64,000 bases of DNA from contig NZ_JAGIAS010000001.1 in assembly GCF_017744695.1 (NCBI RefSeq), forward strand, positions 1,393,013 through 1,457,012, in the 5' to 3' direction. Numbering within the stretch: position 1 is the first letter of the stretch; each line of letters starts with the position of its first letter. A program made the position numbers and the translations under genes. Of the stretch, positions 33,548-42,684 are shown one piece after another. The DNA comes from Dyadobacter sp. GTDB taxonomy: Bacteria > Bacteroidota > Bacteroidia > Cytophagales > Spirosomataceae. The notes beneath the pieces are model-generated. The model saw nothing but the letters and a program-made list of their open reading frames with translations, was not told where the DNA came from and did no database searches.

Positions 33548-35131
33548 ATGCAACATACGCTCCAATTGACCCTGGCGCCTGAGATCGCGCTGGACGATGA
33601 CAATTTTCGTCGTTTTGTCATCCAAAAACTCCGCCTTCGCGAAAGCGACAACCCATTCATTCGCAAAACGCGTCAATCGATCGATGCCCGTAGCCGGCAG
33701 GTAAAAATTAATGTGCAGGCAGAAGTTTATGTGGGCGAAACACCACCCGCGCTCGTAGGTTCCCGCATCGTGTACCCGGACGTGAGCAAGCGCCCACAGG
33801 CATTGATCGTCGGTTGCGGACCGGCCGGGATGTTTGCCGCATTACGGCTGATCGAACTCGGTATCAAGCCTGTTTTGTTTGAAAGAGGCAAGGATGTGCG
33901 TACCAGACGGCGCGACCTGGCAGCGATCAACAAGGATCACCACGTCAACCCGGAATCCAATTATTGTTTCGGAGAGGGCGGCGCCGGGACCTATTCCGAC
34001 GGTAAATTATACACCCGCTCCAACAAGCGGGGCGATATCCGCAGGGTACTGGAAATATTCGTAGCGCACAGCGCCAGCGAACAGATCCTCATCGACACCC
34101 ATCCACATATCGGCACCAACAAACTACCGGTTGTGGTTTCTGAAATGCGCGAGAGCATCCTGAAAGCAGGCGGAGAAATTCACTTCGATACCAAAGTCAC
34201 GGATTTGATCGTCCGCGATAATCGGATTGACGGTGTGATCACCAACGATAAAGACGAGCATGCGGGAATCGGCGTCATACTCGCGACCGGCCATTCGGCG
34301 AGGGATATCTACGAACTGCTCCATGCCAAAAACATCCTGATCGAAAGCAAATCTTTTGCTATGGGCGTACGGATCGAGCACCCGCAGAATACTATCGATA
34401 AAATACAATACCATTGCGAGGTGGACCGCGGCCCCTATTTGCCCGCTGCTTCTTATAGTCTGGTCACCCAAACCCGCTACAAAGGCGTGCAGCGCGGCGT
34501 CTTCTCCTTTTGCATGTGCCCGGGCGGCTTTATCGTCCCGGCGGCAACGGCTTCGGGGGAGGTGGTCGTCAACGGCATGTCGCCCTCGCGCCGGGATTCG
34601 CCGTATGCCAATTCCGGCATGGTTGTGACGATCGAAGACGCGGACCTTGTACCTTACAAGGAGTTCGGGCCGATGGCAGGGCTTCAATTGCAGCGTGAAC
34701 TGGAACAGGCCGCTTGCAAGCTCGCAGGAGCCACTCAAACAGCCCCGGCCCAGCTCGCGGTGGATTTTGTCAAAGGCCGGACCTCTGCCCATTTGCGGGA
34801 CACTTCCTACCAACCGGGCCTACAATCGGTCGACCTGTACGACGTACTCCCGGGTCATATTGCCTTCCCGTTGCGCGACGCGCTATCCGATTTCGGCCGC
34901 AAAATGCGCGGTTACCTGTCAGGTGACGCCCAGTTGATCGGCGTCGAAAGCCGCACCTCCTCGCCCGTACGCATCCCCCGCGAGCGCGAGACGTGCGAGC
35001 ACCCGGAAATCAAAGGATTGTTCCCCTGCGGCGAAGGCGCTGGTTATGCAGGAGGTATCATGTCGGCTGCCATGGATGGGGAAAGATGTGCAGAGCAACT
35101 GGTGAAGTTGTATGCCGGAGACCAGGTCTAG
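33548..35131 (+). CDS. FAD-dependent dehydrogenase (COG2509-type)
   Basis: 527 residues. An N-terminal domain of about 80 residues (LTLAPEIALDDDNFR) precedes the FAD Rossmann motif VGCGPAGMFAALRLIELG. Other landmarks are CFGEGGAGTYSDGKLYTR, VILATGHSARDIYELL, FCMCPGGFIVPAA, SRTSSPVRIPR and FPCGEGAGYAGGIMSAAMDG. This is the uncharacterised FAD-dependent dehydrogenase group found across bacteria and plastids. The reaction is not known. A consensus promoter is placed directly upstream, so it is likely expressed as a single gene. Confidence 0.87.
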   Translation: MQHTLQLTLAPEIALDDDNFRRFVIQKLRLRESDNPFIRKTRQSIDARSRQVKINVQAEVYVGETPPALVGSRIVYPDVSKRPQALIVGCGPAGMFAALRLIELGIKPVLFERGKDVRTRRRDLAAINKDHHVNPESNYCFGEGGAGTYSDGKLYTRSNKRGDIRRVLEIFVAHSASEQILIDTHPHIGTNKLPVVVSEMRESILKAGGEIHFDTKVTDLIVRDNRIDGVITNDKDEHAGIGVILATGHSARDIYELLHAKNILIESKSFAMGVRIEHPQNTIDKIQYHCEVDRGPYLPAASYSLVTQTRYKGVQRGVFSFCMCPGGFIVPAATASGEVVVNGMSPSRRDSPYANSGMVVTIEDADLVPYKEFGPMAGLQLQRELEQAACKLAGATQTAPAQLAVDFVKGRTSAHLRDTSYQPGLQSVDLYDVLPGHIAFPLRDALSDFGRKMRGYLSGDAQLIGVESRTSSPVRIPRERETCEHPEIKGLFPCGEGAGYAGGIMSAAMDGERCAEQLVKLYAGDQV

Positions 35132-35226
35132 CGCAGTTACAATCGATGCAAGTAATTATTATATTTGTATTGATTGTAAACAATTATCACACACTATATT
35201 ATGCCAGAAATATTCAGAGGTTCGGC

Positions 35227-35433
35227 ATGAAGTTCTTCTTTTATAGCCTGGAACATCTACCCATTCACATCCATGTCAGAAATGCCGATGGCACGGCCAA
35301 GTTTAAAGTAAATCCAGTAAAATTAGTGGAAAGCCACGGAATAAAACCTAAAGACCTGATGCTCGCAGAGGCGTTGGTTGAGCAACATTCGGAACTGATT
35401 ATTAAAAAGTGGCACGAGTTTCATGGTGAATGA
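35227..35433 (+). CDS. DUF4160 protein, possibly 5'-frameshifted
   Basis: 68 residues from the ATG at 35227 (MKFFFYSLEHLPIHIHVRNADG), matching the DUF4160 core (FFYSxEHxPxHxHV, then FKVNPVKL and LVEQHSELIIKKWHEF). Family members usually begin with MPEIFRF or similar. A perfect ATGCCAGAAATATTC (MPEIF) occurs at 35201 but in another frame. Removing one nucleotide at about 35216-35220 would join it to the core. The original start is therefore probably lost by a single-base shift, although the internal ATG may still work. The stop overlaps the DUF2442 gene by 11 nt. Confidence 0.75.
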   Translation: MKFFFYSLEHLPIHIHVRNADGTAKFKVNPVKLVESHGIKPKDLMLAEALVEQHSELIIKKWHEFHGE

Positions 35434-35698
35434 TTTTAATCCACAAAAAGCAGAAGCTATGAAGATCAACAAAGTTTGGTTCGACGAAACCAATATATAC
35501 CTGGTGCTCGCCAGTGGTCACACCATAGGCAATCCGCTGGCTTGGTTCAAACGACTGGAAAAGGCCACTTCGGACCAACGACTTCGATTTGAAATCGGCC
35601 CGTTAGGCGGTAGCATTCATTGGGAGGAACTGGACGAAGACCTGAGCCTCGAAAGCTTTTTTGACTTCAAAAGAGAGCTCAACTACGCAAAGATTTAG
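35423..35698 (+). CDS. DUF2442 protein
   Basis: 91 residues (79 if started at the ATG at 35459). INKVWFDETNIYLVLASGHTIGNPLAWFKRLEKAT and the end GGSIHWEELDEDLSLESFF are the DUF2442 pattern. DUF4160 and DUF2442 genes are commonly adjacent and small, which suggests a two-gene module, sometimes proposed to be toxin-antitoxin-like. No activity has been assigned that I can name with confidence. Confidence 0.82.
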   Translation: MVNDFNPQKAEAMKINKVWFDETNIYLVLASGHTIGNPLAWFKRLEKATSDQRLRFEIGPLGGSIHWEELDEDLSLESFFDFKRELNYAKI

Positions 35699-35759
35699 GT
35701 TTCGTGCGTTAACTTGGGCGTAATGTTCTGCCACCTAACTCTTCAACAACTCAGCCAAC

Positions 35760-36413
35760 ATGGCCGCACTGGAATCATTTTCCGCTTTTACCGATCAACT
35801 GACTCATAAACTGAAATTCCCGCTTCCTGGTGAGACGGCCCACCGGGTAATGCAGGCTTCTTCCCGGCTCCGCCTGACTTTCAAGCCCAATCACCGTACG
35901 CGCCGGAGCGCGGTACTAATCTTGTTTTATCCCCACCAGAACGAAATCTACTTCCCGTTGATCCTCCGGCCCGCTTACGACGGTGTGCACAGCGGACAGG
36001 TTGCATTTCCCGGCGGACGGTATGAACTGAGCGATGAAAATCTGATCCGCACGGCCTTACGGGAGGCACAGGAGGAAATCGGGCTGCGATTGACGGATGT
36101 CCGAATCCTGGGCGCATTGACCGAGCTGTTCATTCCGGCCAGCAATTTTCATGTGCTGCCCGTGGTAGCGGCCATGCCCTACCGCCCCGACTTCTACCCC
36201 GACCCACGCGAGGTGGAAGATATTTTCGAGATCAAGCTGGAAGAAATCTCTGATGTTGACATTATCGGTTCGAGCGACATCCAAGTACGTGGCGAACAGG
36301 TACATGCGCCGCATTATATGGTGCAGGGTTATAAAATATGGGGTGCCACAGCCATGATGATCAGCGAACTGCTGGCGGTGTTGAATGCGCCGGATCCTGC
36401 ACCTGAAAACTAA
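35760..36413 (+). CDS. NUDIX hydrolase, CoA diphosphatase type
   Basis: 217 residues. LILRPAYDGVHSGQVAFPGGR is the family signature of CoA pyrophosphatases (NudL/UPF0035). The NUDIX box ends in REAQEEIGL with the metal-binding glutamates. The enzyme would cleave CoA or acyl-CoA to phosphopantetheine and 3',5'-ADP using Mg2+ or Mn2+. The N-terminal helix (AALESFSAFTDQLTHKL) is normal for this group. It is a monocistronic unit upstream of parC. Confidence 0.9.
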   Translation: MAALESFSAFTDQLTHKLKFPLPGETAHRVMQASSRLRLTFKPNHRTRRSAVLILFYPHQNEIYFPLILRPAYDGVHSGQVAFPGGRYELSDENLIRTALREAQEEIGLRLTDVRILGALTELFIPASNFHVLPVVAAMPYRPDFYPDPREVEDIFEIKLEEISDVDIIGSSDIQVRGEQVHAPHYMVQGYKIWGATAMMISELLAVLNAPDPAPEN

Positions 36414-36578
36414 GTTTTATCGCTTATTTTGCTATATTAGCAGTTAATTCAACCTGATCTTCCGGTAAACTTCACCCTGTTTCTTTCTTTTTGAATGAGC
36501 CAGTCCCCCATGAAGACCGGGAAGCGAATGGCTGATCATTTTTTTCTGAATACTTAAAACCTGGTTCCTCCTGCATTT

Positions 36579-39401
36579 ATGGACGAAAACGGAGCTGCGC
36601 CCGACGTAGAAGATAGCGGATTGCATGATAAACTGCCCATTTCGGGCCTATACGAAAACTGGTTTCTTGACTATGCCTCTTATGTAATTCTGGAACGTGC
36701 CGTTCCGGCGATCGAAGACGGTCTGAAACCCGTTCAGCGGCGCATTATGCATGCGCTCAACGAAATGGACGACGGCCGCTTCAACAAGGTGGCCAACGTG
36801 GTGGGATCTTCCATGCAGTACCACCCGCACGGCGACGCGTCTATTTACGACGCGATCGTCAATATCGGCCAAAAAGAGCTGCTTTTCGATACGCAGGGCA
36901 ACTGGGGCGATATCCGTACGGGCGACGGGGCCGCTGCCGCGCGTTACATCGAGGTACGGCTGTCGCGGTTCGGCAAAGACGTCGTTTTCAACGACGACAC
37001 CACCGAATGGCAGCTATCCTACGACGGCCGGAAACGCGAACCGATCACTTTGCCCGTCAAATTCCCGCTGTTGCTCACGTTGGGTGTGGAGGGTATCGCG
37101 GTGGGTTTGTCGACTAAAATACTCCCGCATAACTTCTGCGAGCTCATCGAGGCGTCGATCACGATCCTGCAAGGCAAGGAGGTCACGATCTATCCCGATT
37201 TTCTCACAGGCGGCCTGGTGGACGTCTCCAACTACAACGACGGCCAGCGTGGTGGCAAAGTTCGGGTACGTGCCAAAATCGAGGAAGAGGACAAAAAGAT
37301 GCTCGTCATCCGCGACATTCCTTTTGGTACCACCACTACTTCCCTCATCGAGTCGATCATCAAGGCGAACGACGCGGGTAAGATCAAGATCAAAAAGGTG
37401 GTGGATAATACCGCCGCAGATGTGGAAATCCAGGTACATCTGGCGCCGGGTGTTTCACCCGACATTACGATGGACGCGCTGTATGCGTTTACGGAATGCG
37501 AGGTTTCCATTTCGCCGAACGCCTGTATCATTATTGCAGAAAAACCGCATTTTGTCGGCGTAACCGACATTTTGAAATACAATACCCAGCAAACCGTTCA
37601 CCTCTTGCAGCGCGAGCTGGAAATCAAGCGGCTGGCCTTGCTGGAAAAAATCCTTTACGGCTCCCTCGAAAAGATCTTCATCGAAAACCGCATTTACCGC
37701 GACATCGAAGAATGTGAGACTTTCGAGGCCGTGATCCGCACGATCGACAAAGGCCTGGAACCTTACAAGCCACAGTTTTACCGCGAAATCACCGACGATG
37801 ACATCGTAGAACTGACTGAAATCCGCATTAAGCGTATCTCGAAATACGACAGCTTCAAGGCCGACGAGCTCATGCGTAAATGGGAGGAAGACCTCGCCGA
37901 AACCGAGGACAACCTGGCGCACATTACCCGTTTCGCGATCGAGTATTTCAGGGAGTTGCTGAAAAAATACGGCAAAGGAAGAGGTAGAAGGACTGAAATC
38001 CGGGCATTCAACCAGATCGCCGCCAATATCGTGGCAGCCAACAACCAGAAGCTTTATGTTAACCGGGCGGAAGGTTTCATTGGTTATGGTTTGAAAAAGG
38101 ATGAATACGTCATGGACTGCTCCGATATCGACGACGTTATTGTGTTCCGTGCCGATGGCCGTTGTGTGGTGACCAAAGTGCAGGATAAGGTATTTGTCGG
38201 CAAAGACATTATCCATTGCGCCGTTTTTGTTAAAAACGACGAACGGAAGGTCTATAACCTTGTTTATGTGGATGGTAAAACGGGCGTTTCGTATGCGAAG
38301 CGCTTCCAGGTAACAGCCGTCACGCGCGACCGCGAGTACGACCTCACACAGGGAACACCGAAATCGAAAATCACCTATTTCACGGCGAATGACAATGGCG
38401 AAGCCGAGATCATTACGGTTAACCTTCAAGCGCAAAGCAAAGCGAAGGTCAAACAGTTTGACTACAATTTTGCCGACCTTTTGATCAAAAATCGGAGCGC
38501 GATGGGTAACATTCTGACGAAATACCCCGTCAGGAAGCTGACATTAAAATCGGCCGGCCGCTCTACCCTGGGCGGTGTGGATATGTGGTTCGACCCGATT
38601 ATCGGTCGCCTCAACCGTGACGAGCGCGGCGAATACCTGGGCAACTTCGGCCCTACCGATAACATTGTGGTTATTTACAAGGATGGCAGCTACGAGCTCA
38701 CCAACTTCGACCTGACCAATCACTACGAGCCGCACGAGGTGCTGCTGGTCAAGAAATTCGACACCAAACTTCCTATCACCGCCATTTATTTTGATGGTGG
38801 TCAAAAACAGCATTTCATCAAAAGGTTCAACATCGAGACTTCTTCGCTCGACAAGAAATTCCTTTTCATCAGCGATGCCAAAAACAGCAAGCTGATCCTC
38901 GCCAGCACGGATATTCGTCCACGGCTGGAAATCGTTTATCCTAAAACGGCACAGAAAGAGCAGACTGCCGACGAATACCTGGTGGAAGAGATGGTCGATA
39001 TCCGGGGCTGGCGTGCACAGGGGAACCGTATCCCGAACGATAAGTTCAAGGACATCCGCTGGCTCGAACCACTTGCAGTGCCCGTAGAAGAGCCGGAAGA
39101 GGTACCGGGCGACGACGCATCAGGCGCGGAACAGTCAGAATCGGGAGCGGATGAAGTAGCCGACGACGACAACAGCGACGAGGCGGCCGGCGGCCCGGCG
39201 CCCGGCGAACCGGCGACCGGCGACCCGGCGAATGCTTTCCCCGAAAATACTGTTAATCCGGAAGAAGAGGCAGACGGCGGAGAAGATACCGGCGGCGCGG
39301 AAGATCAGGATGGCGGTGAAGTGTCGAAAAGCGAGTCAAAGCCCAAAAAAGAGGGCAAAAAAGGCTCTGATCCCAAAAGTCAGCTCGGATTATTCGAATA
39401 G
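36579..39401 (+). CDS. parC: DNA topoisomerase IV subunit A
   Basis: 940 residues of the GyrA/ParC family, the DNA-cleaving subunit. DGLKPVQRRIMHAL and YHPHGDASIYDAI are in the winged-helix domain, and the active-site tyrosine is Y123 (AAAARYIEVRLS). A C-terminal beta-pinwheel follows, then an acidic low-complexity tail (about 860-925, rich in E, D, G, A, P with GDPA/GEPA units), then a lysine stretch, then a final QLGLFE. The weak pinwheel and acidic tail favour ParC over GyrA. A hairpin with a T-run lies at about 36496-36546 in the leader. The terminal peptide is discussed as a finding. Confidence 0.9.
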   Translation: MDENGAAPDVEDSGLHDKLPISGLYENWFLDYASYVILERAVPAIEDGLKPVQRRIMHALNEMDDGRFNKVANVVGSSMQYHPHGDASIYDAIVNIGQKELLFDTQGNWGDIRTGDGAAAARYIEVRLSRFGKDVVFNDDTTEWQLSYDGRKREPITLPVKFPLLLTLGVEGIAVGLSTKILPHNFCELIEASITILQGKEVTIYPDFLTGGLVDVSNYNDGQRGGKVRVRAKIEEEDKKMLVIRDIPFGTTTTSLIESIIKANDAGKIKIKKVVDNTAADVEIQVHLAPGVSPDITMDALYAFTECEVSISPNACIIIAEKPHFVGVTDILKYNTQQTVHLLQRELEIKRLALLEKILYGSLEKIFIENRIYRDIEECETFEAVIRTIDKGLEPYKPQFYREITDDDIVELTEIRIKRISKYDSFKADELMRKWEEDLAETEDNLAHITRFAIEYFRELLKKYGKGRGRRTEIRAFNQIAANIVAANNQKLYVNRAEGFIGYGLKKDEYVMDCSDIDDVIVFRADGRCVVTKVQDKVFVGKDIIHCAVFVKNDERKVYNLVYVDGKTGVSYAKRFQVTAVTRDREYDLTQGTPKSKITYFTANDNGEAEIITVNLQAQSKAKVKQFDYNFADLLIKNRSAMGNILTKYPVRKLTLKSAGRSTLGGVDMWFDPIIGRLNRDERGEYLGNFGPTDNIVVIYKDGSYELTNFDLTNHYEPHEVLLVKKFDTKLPITAIYFDGGQKQHFIKRFNIETSSLDKKFLFISDAKNSKLILASTDIRPRLEIVYPKTAQKEQTADEYLVEEMVDIRGWRAQGNRIPNDKFKDIRWLEPLAVPVEEPEEVPGDDASGAEQSESGADEVADDDNSDEAAGGPAPGEPATGDPANAFPENTVNPEEEADGGEDTGGAEDQDGGEVSKSESKPKKEGKKGSDPKSQLGLFE

Positions 39402-39445
39402 GCCCGGCAACAAAAACACCCGCCGTTTGCGTATATCAGCATTAA

Positions 39446-40162
39446 ATGCCGATGTACGCAAACGGGCAGAATTTCCAGGAACTGAAAATTCAACAGGCAA
39501 CGCGTGCACAGGTGAAAAAATTGATCAAAATCATATTAGCCTTATTATTTGCCTGCATGGTTTTCATCTTGCTTTGTAATTTCTGGGTAGTTTACTGTAC
39601 ACGCCAGTATACCTATTTCTCTATCGAAAGCCTGCCGCCCAACGACGTGGCGCTGGTGCTCGGTACCAGTAAAAAGTCAGAAAGGGGTACCGAAAACCTC
39701 TTTTTCAAATACCGGATGGAGGCTACCGCGCGACTTTTCAAGGAGGGGAAGATCAAATACATTATCCTGAGCGGCAACAACGATTCGCAATACTATAATG
39801 AGCCGCTGGATATGCAGCGCGCACTCCTGAACCTGGGCGTTCCTGAGAATGTCATGACGCTCGATTACGCCGGCTTCCGTACGTTCGATTCGATCGTGCG
39901 CTGCAAAAAGGTTTTCAATCAGGACAATTTCACGATCATTTCGCAGAATTTTCACAACGCCAGGGCACTCTATATTGCCCATAACGAAGGTATTAATGCG
40001 ATCTCCTTTGCAGCACAGGACGTCCCTGACGGCTATTCCTTCCGCACGCTCGTGCGCGAGTACCTCGCCCGCCCGAAGGCTGTACTCGACGTCCATATCC
40101 TGCGCCCGGCCGCGGACGTGACTTCCAATATTCAAATTGGTAAAAATGAACATGACGAATGA
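39446..40162 (+). CDS. SanA/YdcF-like DUF218 membrane protein
   Basis: 238 residues with one N-terminal transmembrane helix (LIKIILALLFACMVFILLCNFWVV), then a DUF218 domain: DVALVLGTSKKSERGTENLFF, YIILSGNND, VPENVMTLDYAGFRTFDSIVR and SQNFHNARALYIA. SanA of enterobacteria is related and affects the outer-membrane barrier to vancomycin. The soluble domain should face the periplasm. The stop codon overlaps the next start (ATGA at 40159), so it is translationally coupled with the DUF5686 barrel gene. Confidence 0.88.
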   Translation: MPMYANGQNFQELKIQQATRAQVKKLIKIILALLFACMVFILLCNFWVVYCTRQYTYFSIESLPPNDVALVLGTSKKSERGTENLFFKYRMEATARLFKEGKIKYIILSGNNDSQYYNEPLDMQRALLNLGVPENVMTLDYAGFRTFDSIVRCKKVFNQDNFTIISQNFHNARALYIAHNEGINAISFAAQDVPDGYSFRTLVREYLARPKAVLDVHILRPAADVTSNIQIGKNEHDE

Positions 40163-42678
40163 AGCTGCGCCGGAACATTACCGCCCTGCTTCTGCTCGTT
40201 AGCCTCGTTTGTACCAAAGGCTTTTCACAAACCACCTATACCGTAAAAGGCCGCATTACGGATGCTTCTACGGGCGATCCCATTCCTTTTGCCAATATCG
40301 GCATCCGTGGGCAACTCGGCGGTACTACCACCAATTTCGATGGCATTTATGAGCTGAAATTCAGCCCACCGGCCGATTCGGTTACTGTGACATACGTCGG
40401 CTATACGAGCCGGAGTAAGGCCATTGTCCCGAATATGAGCGAACAAGTCATTGATGTCCAGCTTTCCCCGGGCATTATGCAGCTTCGCGAGGTGAAAATC
40501 CTGGCAGGAGAAAATCCGGCCTATGCGGTGATACGCAAGATTGTGGCACGTAAGAAAGCTAACAACACCGACGAGCTCACTGCTTACGAATACCAGGCTT
40601 ACAACAAGATTCAAATCGACATCGACAATCTTTCGAAGGGGTTCAGGGACCGGAAAACGGTCAGGAAAATGGCCCATGTGCTCGAAAAATTCGATGAAGT
40701 GAAAGGCGAGAATGGCGAAACGATTATTCCGATCTTCATTTCCGAGTCCGTCTCCGATGTTTTCTACCGGCGCGATCCGCAGAAAAAGAAGGAGGTTATT
40801 AATAAAACAAAAGTCTCGGGCGTAGGTCTTAGCGACGGCAGCGTGGTTTCCCAGCTGATCGGCTCCACATTTCAGCAGTATAATTTTTATAATAACTGGC
40901 TGAATATCCTGCAAAAGGATTTCGTTTCACCGATTTCCGACAGCTGGAAACTTTACTACGAATATTACCTGGCCGACAGCGTCTACAATGGTACCAGCTA
41001 TGATTACCACATCGATTTCGAGCCCAGGCAAAAGCAGGACCTCGCATTCACGGGCTCGCTGTGGGTTGACGGTCAGACATTCGCATTGACGCAAATTGAC
41101 GTGAGTGTGGACAAGCAAGCTAACCTCAACTACATTGACCGTATTAAAATCCAGCAGTCGTATGAGGTGTCCGACGATGAAAAGAACTGGCTTCCCCGCA
41201 AAACGCGGGTACTGATCGACGTCGACGAGCCTACCCCTCAGGCTGCGGGCATGCTCCTGAAGTTCTATTCAGCCCAATCCAAATACAAACTCAATGTGCC
41301 GCGCGACGGCCGCTTTTACGACACGGCCATTGAGCTCGCGGAAGATTACCGCGACCATGATTCGACATTTTGGATAAAAAGCCGGCCGGAAGAGCTCAGT
41401 CCCACGGAACAACTGACATTTGGGATGATCGACTCGCTGAAAGCCCTGCCGGTTGTCAAAACCTATACAGAGCTCCTCAATATTTTTGTAAATGGCTATA
41501 AAAGGATCGATAAGTGGAATATCGATCTGGGACCTTATCTGTTTTTGTATGCCAACAATAAGGTAGAAGGTAACCGGTTCCGCCTGGGCTTCCGGACCGA
41601 TCCGGGGTTCAGCAAAAAATGGATTTTCAGCGGCTACGGGGCATACGGCACCCGTGACCGCGAGTTCAAATACGGGGGTGGATTGGACTACATTATCAGC
41701 CGGAAGCCCTGGACAATGGCCGGCGTTTCCTACTCCAAAGACCTGGAAAGGCTCGGACTCTCCGCCGATGCGATCGGCCCCAGTACGATATTCGGGGCAT
41801 TATCACGGTTCGGAGCATTCCGGCGGCCGTACTGGCAGCAGGATATTTCGGCCTATTTCAAAAGGGAAGTCGTAAAAGGCCTTACAGGCAGTGTGCAGCT
41901 CCGTCACCGGACCTTCGATCCGCTTTTTGCTTTCACCTACCGCACCGACCCGGCGGCGGGCGACAATTCACCTGTGAAGAGCGCATTCGACATTACGGAA
42001 GTCAATTTCGAGGCAAGGCTCGCGCCGAAAGAAACTTTCCTTCTGAACGATAACGAGCGCATCAGCATGGGTAACGGCAATTCCCCCGCATTTACGTTAC
42101 GCTATACGCACGGTTTCAAGCATTTATTGGGCGGCGATTTCAACTACAACAAGTTTTCCTTCAACATCCGGCAGAGCTTTCGTGCGGGAGTGATCGGGCG
42201 CACCTATTACAACGTTACGCTCGGATATATTCCTTCCACCCTGCCCTATCCGCTGCTTTACACGCCGCTGGGCAACGAGTCATTCTTTTATGTAGAGAAT
42301 GCATTTAATCTGATGCGCTATTTCGAGTTTATCAGCGACCGGTATTTTGCCCTGCGCATGGAGCACAATTTTGAAGGATTTATATTAAACCGCATTCCCG
42401 CGATCCGACGTCTGAAACTGCGGATGCTGGCTACCGGAAGGCTTTTCTACGGCAATATCAGCGGGGCCAACGAGAAGCTTACCACTACTACCGACGAATC
42501 GGGCAAACAGGTTCCCGCATTCAGCCGACTCAATTCAAAACCTTACATTGAACTGGGCTACGGAATCGACAACATTTTCCGCACGGGTCGCGTCGATTTC
42601 ATTCACCGGCTTACCTATCTCGATAATCCGAATGTCACACCGTTTGCTGTGAAGATTTCCTTCTGGTTCAAATTGTAG
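40159..42678 (+). CDS. DUF5686 outer membrane protein with carboxypeptidase-regulatory-like domain
   Basis: 839 residues. Signal peptide (to about 24, KGFSQ), then a CarboxypepD_reg-like beta sandwich (VKGRITDASTGDPIPFANIGIRG, ... VTYVGYTSRS). A long DUF5686 region (ENPAYAVIRKIVARK is the typical opening) and a C-terminal beta-barrel ending KISFWFKL follow. It lacks a TonB plug, so it is not a SusC. Function is unknown; members are widespread outer-membrane proteins of Bacteroidetes. It is coupled to the SanA-like gene, suggesting a shared envelope role. Confidence 0.88.
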   Translation: MKLRRNITALLLLVSLVCTKGFSQTTYTVKGRITDASTGDPIPFANIGIRGQLGGTTTNFDGIYELKFSPPADSVTVTYVGYTSRSKAIVPNMSEQVIDVQLSPGIMQLREVKILAGENPAYAVIRKIVARKKANNTDELTAYEYQAYNKIQIDIDNLSKGFRDRKTVRKMAHVLEKFDEVKGENGETIIPIFISESVSDVFYRRDPQKKKEVINKTKVSGVGLSDGSVVSQLIGSTFQQYNFYNNWLNILQKDFVSPISDSWKLYYEYYLADSVYNGTSYDYHIDFEPRQKQDLAFTGSLWVDGQTFALTQIDVSVDKQANLNYIDRIKIQQSYEVSDDEKNWLPRKTRVLIDVDEPTPQAAGMLLKFYSAQSKYKLNVPRDGRFYDTAIELAEDYRDHDSTFWIKSRPEELSPTEQLTFGMIDSLKALPVVKTYTELLNIFVNGYKRIDKWNIDLGPYLFLYANNKVEGNRFRLGFRTDPGFSKKWIFSGYGAYGTRDREFKYGGGLDYIISRKPWTMAGVSYSKDLERLGLSADAIGPSTIFGALSRFGAFRRPYWQQDISAYFKREVVKGLTGSVQLRHRTFDPLFAFTYRTDPAAGDNSPVKSAFDITEVNFEARLAPKETFLLNDNERISMGNGNSPAFTLRYTHGFKHLLGGDFNYNKFSFNIRQSFRAGVIGRTYYNVTLGYIPSTLPYPLLYTPLGNESFFYVENAFNLMRYFEFISDRYFALRMEHNFEGFILNRIPAIRRLKLRMLATGRLFYGNISGANEKLTTTTDESGKQVPAFSRLNSKPYIELGYGIDNIFRTGRVDFIHRLTYLDNPNVTPFAVKISFWFKL

Positions 42679-42684
42679 TGTAAG

